From Pegea sp. RAD2-039 (lineage: Eukaryota > Chordata > Thaliacea > Salpida > Salpidae), in NCBI GenBank assembly GCA_034620365.1, contig JAQGEQ010000048.1, forward strand, positions 2,170,001 through 2,234,000: DNA of 64,000 bases. The letters are read 5' to 3'. Shown here in pieces: positions 39,488 to 51,582 of the stretch. The notes beneath the pieces are model-generated. The model was given only the letters and a program-made list of their open reading frames with translations, did no database searches and was not told the origin of the DNA. Made by a program: the position numbers and the translations under genes. Each line of letters begins with the position of its first letter. The stretch's first letter is position 1.

Positions 39488-42240
39488 TTTTAGCTAGTTT
39501 TATTTTCTATGTCTATTTATTTTACTAAAAATGGAACAAAAGTCTTTTTTTAAACCTCAGTTCTTAAATAAATCAAAAACAAAATTTTTAACAATTTTAA
39601 GACATATTCTTTCAAATTTCCTTTTTGAGGGAAGTAGAAACAATCTAAAGTTTGATTATATGAATGATTGTAAAAGCAGAGTAATGAGAAATCGACGTTA
39701 CGCATGAGTAAACACCGATACAACTCATTTGTAAATATATTCAGCTTACCAAACATTACAAGTCATTTTTTTAGATGAAAGTTGATTCTAGATTAAACGA
39801 AATCTAACTACTAAGTTACTATAAAAATAAATTAGCTATTGAAAAAAGTTTTCTGAAACTATAGCAGTTGTAATTTGTATCGCACATATTAATGACAATG
39901 TAGATATAAAACAAATGTATATAAAACCATGTTTATATAAAATATAAATGAATCTAAACAACTCAAAATAAAAATAGTCAAAATAAAATAAATTCTTCTT
40001 ACTATTTGCAAACAAACTTTTTAATAAAATTGTTTACTTTTGCAGTTTTGTTTTAACACTCTACAGGCATTATCTGTAAAAAGTTAAACTAAATCGATCA
40101 ACTTCTTAGCAACTGAATAACAGTTAGATGTTTGCAAACTGTTTAAATAAAACATCTGGAAATTCTTTAGTTGATTTAAACTATGGAAAACAAGTCACAA
40201 ACTCTTTTGTTACAAAGCAAAACAAGCAATCTTTCTATTGCGAAGAATAATTGAATATGACAATAAAAACCTTAGGAACGCCGTATGCCTACAAAATACA
40301 GCTCAATGCTGAGCAAACCTACTTCTAGATAAATAAGTAGACAAAACAGTAGTGTGATAGAATTTCACCAAATGCTGTGATAATTAAGTAATTATTTATA
40401 AAAAATGAGTAAACTGAATAATTTGTTTATAATTATAAACTAAAGTTGTTAGAATATCGTGAACCAAAAGTTCACAATGAGTTTTGGCAAACAAAAGTTA
40501 AATAACAAAATGATTTCTTTCAATGATGATAATCTTTTTTGAAATATAGCTTTTTAAGAAATTGAAAAGTACTTTTGAATACAAAAATTAAAGCAACTTT
40601 TACATTTAATAAGATTTTATGTTTTTTGTCATTTAATTTTAACTTTTTTGTGCCTACCTTAAAATAAGCAAATTTATTTGTTTTATTGCCGAAAGTTAAA
40701 TTTTATAATTCATATCGACGAGCTAAGTTTTTAAGTTTAGTATTAATTATTGACTGTAAGTAATCATAAGACTTTAACTTTGCAGGTAATGGTTTAGTCT
40801 TGGAAGTTTAGTAAATAAGATATTTTTAGCATTTAACAGATATAAAAAGGTCACTTAACCTTACAAACAAAATTTGCTGAATAGTGAATTTAAAGCAAAG
40901 CAGAAGATGATCTTATATAATGTAGAAAAGACAATAATCTTAAACAGCGTAAAGCAAAAAGTTGTGAAAAAAAATACTAAAAAATGTAAACAAATAGTTT
41001 CTAATGAAATACTTAAAACTTTAAATAAGTTTAAATTATAAGTTGCTCTTTATTTCTAGCTTGTCTACACACCCTAAGGTTTAATATAAACAGTAGCTGA
41101 TTATTAGTAAAAACATCTTTGGTTAATAACTCATATAAAGCTTTTCCATTTTAAGCAAAAAATTAAATTTACAATAAACCTACTTCTGAAAAAATAAACC
41201 AAATTTAAATTGCAAAATATATAAGCCCTTCCTCAAAAAAAAAATAAACCTTTCTTTAAATAAAAAAAATTTCAACATACAAGAGCTTTTTGAATTATAA
41301 ATATTCGAATAAAACACCAAATCTTAAAACCATTCTCGCAAACATTTTGATCAAAACTATCTTTGATGATTTAGCATACTTCTGGAAAATACAAATCGAA
41401 TTTTTGCTAAGATAGTAGAATTTATACCAATAAAAAAGTAAATTTCTTAACTATAAATTGATTTTTAGTTTAAAACTTCCGTTTAATTTCATATCAATAA
41501 AGTAATGTAAATTTATATAAAGCTAATATATATGAAAATTTCTGAAATCTATCACAAATCATCAACTAATGAATTTCAAGCTTCGAAGAGAAGTACTAAA
41601 AGCATAATTCGACTTTCGTATCTTTTTAAAAGTTTTTGCAACTTAACTAATTAAAAAAATTCTCATAGAAAATATTGAAATTTGCTTTAAATTTGGTAAT
41701 TGTGTTTTGTGAATTACATTATTATGAACAATAAAAATCAGTCAGTAGTCTTTTTGGTGTTATCAGTACATTGAGAAAGCTTTCAATTTTAAATGAAAAG
41801 GGTAAGGTTGTAAATAATGACTGCTTAACGTTTTGCTCCTTGATTGTTATGAATGTGTAGATTTATAAATCTTTAATTGCGTTTGCATTTAAAATATATT
41901 GAGTTGGCCATGAAATGATTATTATCAAAATTAATTATTAAAACCAGAGTTCTCAACCCAAAGGTGACACAAAAAAGACTTAAATGATATAAATTACACA
42001 GAATATTTAAACATGTCTTTACTTACAAATTTTGCTATTAACAAGTATGTATTTTGGTGAAATTGTTGATGATAGTTTTAAAGTATGAACAATTTTAAAT
42101 AATTATGACTAAAATTCAAAAAGATCACTAAATAGAACTTAAAATATAAACCAACTTCTTATAAGGCATATTAATCAGACAGCCTTTTTGAAGCTCACTT
42201 AAGACCCGAAGATTCTTGTAGGCTATGCAAAAACAAAATG
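39488..42240. other. Gene-free AT-rich stretch
   Basis: Nothing coding is visible. The stretch separates the start of the basic low-complexity gene from the retrotransposon relic; promoter elements of that gene are expected but none can be pinpointed. Confidence 0.35.
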
Positions 42241-43700
42241 TTATTCTTTGCAGCTCCATTTCAGTGTGTGCCTTTAAAAAGCGTCATCAGCAAAAAGGAA
42301 TTCACGAGATACCTAGCATAAACAACATCTTCTTCATCTACCTAGCATAGACTACGTACTTTTTTGAAGAAGATAAGTCATTTTTTTGCAAAATAATCAA
42401 TTCGGATATTGGACGAAAGCAATAAGTAAGATAAACTAGTTGGTTTCTATCTCCTTTTTTGTGGATTGGGATAATGATGATACTCTTACATTAGGAAGTT
42501 ACTTAACCTGAGGATAATAAAGAATTAAAGATATGTAATACAGATTGTGGAATATATAGAACGTTTAACATAATACGAAAGGTTTTTTTCATATGTATGA
42601 GTTAGTTTGTCTCTAATATTGTGAATGGTAGTAAACATTTCTTTGCCTTGTCAATAATATTTTTAGAGTCGTTGTCTTTGGTGAAGACATTTTGAAAGCT
42701 GCGGTTGAAAAGTTCACCTTTTTCAAGTCACTGATATATATTTTCAATTTCATAAATATGGTATGTATAAGAGGAAATTTTATTTAGGTTCAAGAAAGTT
42801 ATATAATTTACGTTATGAACCGCAGACACAAAGTTCAGTTTCCCTGTAATCGTATGACTTATTAAGTTTAGTTTCATATTTTTTATTTTCGAGTTTGTAT
42901 ATTGCCTTATTGGAAGTTGTAACTTTAATTTTTTTCGCGTAAGATATATTTTAAATTCAACATGAGTTTTTAATTATAAAGTTGTTTTTGTTGGGAGTTT
43001 TTAGTAAAGCACACTTCTGAATTGAACTGACCAGAATTTGGATGAAATTTTTATAAAGAGACTGTAAGATAGTTCTTCATTAGGCTTGCGTTTTCAGTTA
43101 GTGGATGTTAGGCAGATTACATTAGATTATAAAGAGAATAATGAAATGTTTGTAACATTGAGTTGGAGGAATTTCTAGATGTGAAATTAAACTATCTTAA
43201 GAAGCAAAAAGGAATATCACCTGGCATAGTACTACTAACAACATTGCAGATAGGTTTGAGTTACATTGAGACGTTACAGGAAGGATCTACAGAATTTGAC
43301 TTTAGATTTTAAGCTAGAATCGTCAAAAAATAACTTCAAAACTATTTTTGTGAAAATAGGAAAGAATCCAAATTTGTATGAACCTGTTAGACTTTTAAGC
43401 AAGTACCACCTCTAGAAAATGTGAGCACGCCTAATGATATCATAGCTAGCAGCATTGACTGACATTCATCATGAGAAATTAGTAAATAATTTGATGGCTC
43501 AGAAACATCTTCAGATAATTATCAGGACTTTTTTGTATTTTACGTTTTAATGCATTCAGACAAATTTGAGCGAAGAAGTCGTAGTCGAGAGGTTCAGTGT
43601 TGTATTCAAAACAGTGAGAAATGAGACGATATAAGCAAATTATCAGCTGGCGAAATAGATGAACACAGAGGCAAGAGAAGACCTAAATGTATCCTAAACA
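42240..43700 (-). mobile_element. Decayed non-LTR retrotransposon with internal deletion
   Basis: Minus-strand fragments appear in the order of a LINE ORF2. Near 42720-42660 the frame reads KGELFNRSFQNVFTKDNDS, the linker between endonuclease and RT. Near 42570-42430 are IPQSVLHIFNSLLSSG, PIHKKGDRN and FRPIS, the first RT motifs. Near 42295-42260 the catalytic box LFADDAF is followed, after a frameshift, by KAHTEMELQR. Only about 150 nt separate RT motif 1 from the catalytic box, so several hundred bases of RT are deleted. Upstream sequence to about 43700, including a possible RGGTCL, may be endonuclease remains but is too decayed to be sure. Many stops and frameshifts show it is inactive. 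It abuts the 3' end of the coiled-coil gene (stop at 43828) in the same orientation and may supply its 3' UTR. Confidence 0.75.
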
Positions 43701-43827
43701 AAAATCTCAAGTGCTGTGACAGTCAATATGAAAAAAGATCAAAATCAAAGTTTTTTTCGACATTTTCTCACTATTGTTTTCAACTTTCACACTAGGTGGC
43801 GCCAAACATCACACGTGATTGAAGTAA

Positions 43828-46800
43828 TTAAACGAAAGAGTTCAAATTGTTTAGATTTGGAAAACGAGTTGGGCCGACAAAGTAGATGTCGGATCCTGGA
43901 ATCTCAACTTCAGGAGCAACCTCACAAAAACTTAAATCAGCGTCCCAATTATCCGGATTCTCCTTCCTCCAGATCGGTAATTTTCGAAGCTCTTTCTTCC
44001 GCTCTTCTCGCTTCTCTTCTAAACTCATCTTATGAGTCTTCTTTGGAGTCACTGGGGATTTTCGAATGATAGAAGACGTCATAGTGATCGAGTCTTTCCG
44101 TGTTTCTTTGATCGGAGTTGATGCAGGCAACGACTTTTCATCTTCGTCGACTTCTTCGATTGTCGCTAGCTGCATCCTCAAGTGGACATCACTGATTGTC
44201 TGTCCAAAGTGACCACTATAACTTCGCTTGTCACGTGATTTATGACGTAACGCGTCGACTTCGCGCGTCAAATTGCCGATTTCTTGCTGCAATCGTCGCG
44301 CGTCAAAGTAAAAGCGGTTTGCTTCATCACGTGACTTCCGTAATTCGAAGTCGAGATGATGAAAACGCGATTCTTGCCACCACCTCACATTGTTCTCATA
44401 CTTCAGCTGCTCCTTCATCTTCCACTCTTCTTCTTTAGCAGCATCTCGATCCTTCTTTAAGTCCTCTACTTCTCGCTTCAGCTGCTCGACTACTGATGAC
44501 GTCACTTTTGCATCCGTAACAATCTGACACCGAAGATGATCAACTTGTTGATTCAAAGATTTGATTTCTTCATCTTTTGCTGATTCTTTTGAAGTCTTAC
44601 TGATGAGGAGTTGCTCTAAGACTCTTAGTGTCTGTTGAGGATCAGAGGACTGTTCAGTATCCTTCAAATGTGTCTTGTAGATGAGTGACAAGTGAGAGTT
44701 CAGCTCCTTGTAGGACTTCTGTTGCTGTTGCAACTGCTCTAGATTTCGCAAATTATCTTCCATCTCCCTCTTCATTTCTTCCAGCTCCTTGTTCTTCATC
44801 TCCTGCATCTCTTTCTGATACAATAAACGCGAAACTGCAGCGCGTTCTTTCATCAGCTTTTCCTCTGCTCTGTGGTTTTGATCACGTGAATCTTCCAACT
44901 GACCAACCAGCGAAGAGTTCTTTTCAAGAAGCTTCGAGATGACCTGTTCGAGTCTTGAACACTCGGATTCTGATCTGGAAAGCTCTTGTTGGATAGCAAG
45001 CATCTCTTCGCGACGAACTGATTCAAAATATTCCATTTCTTCTGCGCGAGTCTTTTGTGTTTCTAAATCATCGACAACTTCCAGAGAAATCTTGCTAATG
45101 TCCGATGAGGATCTTGCTGCTCCATGATGTTCCTTCATCCGATTCAATTCTTCTTCTAAGACTCTTTTATCTTCCTGAGCCTTCTCTAGATGACTTTGAA
45201 CATCCGAGACAGAGATGCTAGCACAAGACTCTAACTCAAAAATCTTTTGACGCAATTTTTGATTTTCTTTCTCGGATTGATTCAATTTACTGAATCCTTC
45301 ATCCATTCGATCTTTAAGATGAAAAACTTCTTCTTTTTTCTTTTGAAGATGATTTCCTAGCTGATTGATTTGGTTACGATTCTCTTCCAGTTGTTTGGGG
45401 AGTTTTTTATTGAAGTCGAGCTTGGTTTTGATGTAGTCATGAAGCTCAGTACAGTTGACTTGAGCCACGTTTAAAGCTTCAGTTAATTCTAGGAGCTGAG
45501 AAATCTTCTTTTTTCGAGACTCCTTCAGCTTAATGATCTGTATCTTCAATGATTTCACCACCTCTTTGTATGACTGAAAAGAAATTATTTAGTTGGTCAA
45601 GAAAATTGTTGTGGTCGCGTAACGTTCATCTACCTCTTTGTTGATGATTGACTCTTCTTCAAAACAAGAGAAGCTAGTCGCATCAGAGGGAGTAGCAAGC
45701 TGTTCTTCGCTTTTTTTAAGCTTCACAAAAAAGTGTTATTTCGTTACCTCTTGAATAGAAGAAAAGAAATCTTATTAAACTAGTCAGACTTATAAATAAA
45801 AATATGAAAGTTGAACAACATCTGAAGCTTAACGTCAGCTTTTATTATTCTGAATTCAGCTGACTTGTATAAAATGATAAATAGTCGAAAAAATCTTTAT
45901 AAAAATTATTCTTTAAAAGCTTCCAATTTGAAATGTTAATTTACTGACTGAAACAAACTTAGCATGACACTTACATACTGAAAAAAACAATTGATATAGT
46001 TTTAAACTAACTCATTAAATAAACACAATAAAACAACATCATTTAGTATTATATGAAATGAAAGATTAAGAAAGAATGGTTGATAAAACGCCGCTAGCAA
46101 AATATAAAAAAAACTGGCTGACGGATTTCAATGTAGTTAATTGAATTTTGTCACGTGACAAAAAGTTCAAGTTATTTCACATAAGATCAAACTGATAAAA
46201 AGTAATTTACATTTTTTGTTGGAATTGATAATGTGGAAGATAATGCTAATTTATTTCATAATTAATCATAATCATTATTAATTTCATATAGATATTTTGT
46301 AATTAAGAATTTGAAATAGATAAAAGTAATAAACCTGTGAACGCAAGGCCTGTATCATCTCATGTGATCTGATTAGATCAATCTTCAAAAAATCACTAGA
46401 ACCCACTTCTACAACAGAGTTATCTTCCTGAAAGAAAGAGTATTACTTTTATGAAATCTCCAAAAAATATTCCAATTATAATGAAGCTTTGAAAAATTGA
46501 GCCATTATATTCAGTAAATTATTTCAGAAGGTATTCTGCTCAGAAGTAGTTTAATTGAACTTTAACAAAAGCTTGAATAAAAGTTTTTAATCTGTCAATT
46601 TTTCAGTGAATGGCTAATTAGTTTCAGAAAAAAATATATTGAAGTAAAAGTTGGCATGCTGCTGAAGCTTAGTTGAAAAAAACTGAAATCAGTTTCTTTT
46701 AATTTATGTATCGTAAAACTAACAATAAAATTGTAATGAAACATTTGATTTGACTTTTGCAGAACTCACAACAGGAATTTGAAGCTAAGTAAGCATTATA

Positions 46801-48868
46801 TCTCCAAAATTGATTTTATTTATTTAAAGACATTAAATGAAAATTCAGCAAAACCATCAGACTAATTTTTACACAGAAGTGAGACTCCATAATATATTTA
46901 ATATTTGTCAAAACTATTTTGATAACATCAAAAACAGAAACTGATTAATAAAAAAGCAATTAGTGATTTTTTTTTCTAATTGAGCAATTAGAAAATCAAA
47001 ACCTAACAAATATAAATCATCATTTTTGAATATGAAGAATCAAGTGTTGAGTCAACATACAAAATACTTTACATTGGAGTTCTACATAGAGTTTTTGATT
47101 CTATATTTAAATATTTTTGTATTAATTTATAGTTTTCTAAACGATTTTTGAAATTAAAAAACTTCTTTAAAACAACAAGTGGTGTTGGAAAATTCTATGT
47201 GGTCAGGTTATGAATACAAAACAGCTAGATTAGACGAATTAGTTGCTAAATTTGACAAGACATTTGAAAAACAGCGAAGCAAAAACATTAACTTATAGTT
47301 CTATAAAAATGTTAACTGATTAAAGCATATTGAGGTAATAATTAGACAAATAATAATTATTAAAGATATCAAAGTAATAATAACCATACAAAGTTCTCAT
47401 CACCTTTAAAAAGCAAAGGATTATTATTCAAAACATATAATGAGATATTAGTCGCATTAGCTAATTAAAATATCTATTCCAAGACACAAAAGAGATTTTT
47501 ATAAAACAATGAATAGCATTTATAAGAAAAAATAGCTAATTAAACTTTTTATAAGGATCTACACTATCATCAAAGTACACAAATTATGTGAGTCTATATC
47601 ACCAAATAAGGTTTCAGGATCTTTAAAAGTAGATGCCCATTAGGACAAGTTTTTAATAGACTAAAAGTTAGTTTAGTTGACAAAGTTTTGCTGGTTAAGG
47701 TGCTAAATGGACCAAACTAACTTAAATTTCAAATAGTATTCCTTTCACTGTTTTCCAGCCACTCACAAAAGCTTGGCACATAATGATTTGGGTAATAATG
47801 ACATTCTTAATAAAATAATTATGGTTAATTCTTAATAGAATTAATGTGGTTAATCAATAAGTTAATAAGTTAACTTTGATTGATTCAACAATTTGTATAA
47901 AAATCTAGACTAATTAAAATTTTGAGGAATATAAACACTATAATTAAGCTCAATTTTCCCTGAAACCACCAATAGAAACAAATAACTTGAAATTATTGAC
48001 CATGCTTCTAAAATTGTTTAAGTAATCAAAAGCAAATGGCTTCTAACAAACACCTCAGGTAGAAGTAAGCAATCATTAAGTCTGAATCGGTGCTGAATCA
48101 ATTTAATTAGATTCATTTCTAAAACTATTTACCAGAATAATTTGAATTAATGTTGCTGTGGCATATACAAAGTTTTAAAAAGAAAAATTTAGCATTCTGT
48201 TCAACAATTAATACAAATGATATGTTGGTTTACCTGTAAACATTCTTTAGCTTTTTTTATTTCCCCAGTATTCTTATCTTGAACTTCTTGCGATAAAAGA
48301 TAATTTTGTGGTGTATTTAATGTTTTACCGTAAAAATGCAAATTTGATTCCAAATATTTTGGAGCAGGCAAATTATAGCTCTGCTTTTTGTCTATCAAAT
48401 AAATGTTACAAATCAAAATAAGAAAATAAAAGATCTTCAATAATAATTTCAAATTTTATATCTTTAGCACATGGACTGATATAAACATAGAAAAAAACCT
48501 TAAATAAGTCTAAACTCTAATTACTACTATAATACTACATAAAAAAATTATGAAAAAGAAAAAGAGGTTAAAAAGCAATGAATAAGAATGATAGTTTTAA
48601 ATAAAATAATAAAAAACTCATTGAAAACTTAAAAATCTAAGTTTAAATGTAAAAGATTAAAAAAGTTGTAGTTTTTAAATTTAAATGAAAAACATCATTG
48701 AATTGTATAATTTCTAAAATGATTTAAAACCATTGTCATATATAATTGAAAGTTTATTGCACATATTATTGTATATGATCCTTTATAAACTTTTCTCTTA
48801 CCAGGATAACATAAAGAACTCTTCAAGTGAACAGCTTTTAAAACTTCTGGTTTTGAAAATGAAAACAT
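43828..48868 (-). CDS. Unrecognised 716-aa coiled-coil protein
   Basis: Five coding exons (48868-48802, 48391-48234, 46427-46335, 45720-45634, 45573-43828) join in frame; the last, 1746 nt, holds most of the protein. The start MFSFSKPEVLKAVHLKS is the first ATG of its exon. Residues 1-75 are not coiled (YNLPAPKYLESNLHFYGKTL). From about residue 85 to 600 the sequence is a long, charged heptad-like coiled coil with few prolines (for example IIKLKESRKKKISQLLELTE, LEEELNRMKEHHG, EELLISKTSK-type stretches). A Ser/Thr-Pro-rich segment follows (SLPASTPIKE, KSPVTPKK), then ELRKLPIWRKENPDNWDADL and DIYFVGPTRFP at the end, which look like a short conserved tail. It could be a cytoskeletal or centrosomal scaffold, but that is inference from architecture only. 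The exon is G+C- and CpG-richer than its surroundings. Confidence 0.8.
46146..46163. promoter_or_regulatory. 18-bp perfect palindrome centred on CACGTG
   Basis: TTTTGTCACGTGACAAAA lies in the intron between exons 3 and 4 of the coiled-coil gene. It contains TCACGTGA, the extended site of bHLH-Zip factors of the USF/TFE/MITF type. Function is inferred from the motif only. Confidence 0.35.
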
Positions 48869-51582
48869 TACTTAAAATTGTGGTAAAAAATTAAGAAATA
48901 ATCTAATGATACTTTCTTAAATTTACTTGTTTAAATGACAAATACATTACAAAACATCTAAAAGGTAAAATGTAATCATTAGTTTTAAGACAACTTTGGC
49001 ATAATGGATTTACTTAGTGAATTAGTTTAATAAGCAGAAGTATTACTATTAAACTCACAAAGCAAGTATCAATTGACCCAAATACAATTTATAAGTACTT
49101 TGTCTCTATGTAGTAAAAAAAATAGAATAAATAAAGCAAAATCTTTTTAGTTCTGCCAAGTAATACAATAAAATTGTAGATTTAAGCTTTTTATAGAAGT
49201 ATTGCTGGAAATATTATAATAGAAGGAACAACAAATAAATAGATTTTTAATTGAGAAAACAATTCAATAAAAAATTTATAAAATTAGCTTTTATTTTATA
49301 CTATAAATACCATTTTTAAAAAAAATTAACTAGTATTCAAGCTTAAAAAAAACATTGTTATATAAATAAAGCTATAAATTAGCATTAAAATAAAATTATT
49401 GTAACAAATATCTTAAAAACTAAAAATAATATTCAAGAACTTGTGCTTGTGATATAATGCCAAAATAGATTTTTTAAAAATTATTTAAATAAGCTATTAC
49501 GAGTTTTTTGCAAATAAACTAACAGTAAAAAGTGAATGACACAATTTTATAAAGAGGCTGAGATATTTGTTCAATCAAATTCTTCTGATAATATTCAACA
49601 AAATCAAATTAAACAATGCTTCAATCTGAAAACAGATTAAAGTAAACACAGCTGTCAATTGAAACAGGCGGTACTTAAAATGCCTTTTTCATTTTTTAAC
49701 AACATTAAAAAATTGAGAGGATATAACCATTTTGGTTAAAGACACAAATGATTATACTAATTAAAGTCAAATAATAAAACTAAAAAAAGTTAGCCAGTTT
49801 ACAGCAGAAAATAATTTTAGTTTTAATGCATTTTACAAGCATAAGAAAAGTTATATTGAAATGTTAATAACGATTGGTTTGATGCCCTCGATATTAATCT
49901 AATTTTAAATCAAAACAATTACAAGAGTTAAAAAACTAAAACAAGTTCAAATTGTTAATAAATTGAAAACTGTATTAAGTAAGACTTTAAAACTTTATAA
50001 GAAACAGAATTTAGCTGAAATCTTTTATTTTTCCGACTATTTTTATAACTTTTTTTTTCTCAAACTAGAAGTATATAGTCGAAATATTAGTAGTATTTAA
50101 ATACGAAGGGTTTCACTTTATTTATAAAAGCATATTACTTACAAAATATGTATTTTAACAACTATAAATGGGCTAAGCTAATCTATTAAGCAACATTTAA
50201 GATGGGCACGAAAACAACTGAAATATCAAGTTAGAAGAATAATGCTTTTCAAACGCTTAAACTAAAAGTTTTTAGTTGCATTTAAGTCTCATTGAAAATT
50301 TTAGAAATTATGATGCTCAACAAGCGGAAATGTAGAGTTATATTATAATTGTGTAACTTTTAATAAAAATGCAGGTATTACAAATAAATCAAGAAAAATT
50401 AAAATACATTTTACTACCACAAATGTAAACTCTTTTAGAAAATAATGTTTCTTTAAAAGATAAAGTAAAAATTCAAGTCAAGTTCGATCACTCGCTTAAT
50501 AAATACAAAGGACATAAGTTAAAGTCGAATGTATGAACTTTATCTTCATATAAGTACTAATAGAGCTAGTTTAAAAAATGTTTAGAATATTTAAGGTAAG
50601 ATTTCTGTTAAGTTAAAACTGATGGTCTTACATAATTACTGGGGAATAGACATAAGAAATCTAAGCTACTTACAAATCTAAAATTTTTTTGTTTAAAAAT
50701 TTTTCTTTGTAACGTCTTATGGTAACCAGCTTTTATAATGAGCAACTAGAACTGAGTTCAAATTTTCTTTAGATATTGTTTACCAACTTTTTTATTCATA
50801 TGCTCATCTTGAACTTTCAGAAGATTTGAAATTTCATACATGAAAAAGGTTTTTTTGAGGCTTATACGAGAAGAAAACCTCTTGAAAAGGGGAAACTAAA
50901 TTGTTAAAGTTGTCAAATTAAAAAGTAATTGTGATTTACCTAGTCTTTCTGTGAACTTATACCAGTCATTTAAAGGATTTATAAAAAAAATGACTTAAAA
51001 TAAATAAATTCTTAGTAATATTCTGAATTCGGAATAAAGTATATTACTACTTATAGAAGAGGTTTCAAAAGATAAAATAACTAGATTAAACAAAGAAACT
51101 CTATAACTTGTTAATGAACCAAAAAATATTTATATTCGGTTAAATAAAAAGATTTTTATAACGGAGCTTACCTAGGCACTAAAAATTTGAAAATTTAATC
51201 TTTCTCAATTAAGAAGTCTATATCACTTAAAAAAAGATACTGCTAAATATAACAATTGTTTTATTTTTTCTACAGGCAATTTTTAAAGCAAAATTTTGCT
51301 ACTATCAATACAACAATTTTAGGCAACATTTATGAAAATAATATATATCCGTATTTGCAAATCTTGTAATAACAAAAGTTTTACAATTAATATGCTTATT
51401 TCTTAGCCAGTTTTTATTTCCATGTTTAAAATTTGTATCATCGACAAAAAACTAGTTTGTAAAAGAACATAAAAATTGAGATAAGATTAAATAAATCTTT
51501 CAAAAATGATATAAACAGCATACTTTAGCAAATATATTTAAACACAACCACTCTTTGTGAAATGAATTTATCATAAATTCAG
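48869..51582. other. Gene-free AT-rich stretch
   Basis: No exon is visible on either strand. It should hold the promoter of the coiled-coil gene and the 3' UTR of the THEG-repeat gene. Confidence 0.35.

Noticed and set aside
42290..42360. Two near-copies of TACCTAGCATA about 35 bp apart, considered as an array or insertion duplication
   Set aside because: Only two imperfect units within the decayed retrotransposon; best explained as local duplication during decay.
43716..45127. Several plus-strand open frames opposite the coiled-coil exon, and likewise 1313-1531 (-) and 39273-39497 (+)
   Set aside because: They are antisense shadows of well-supported coding exons with higher G+C, low in any protein-like pattern.
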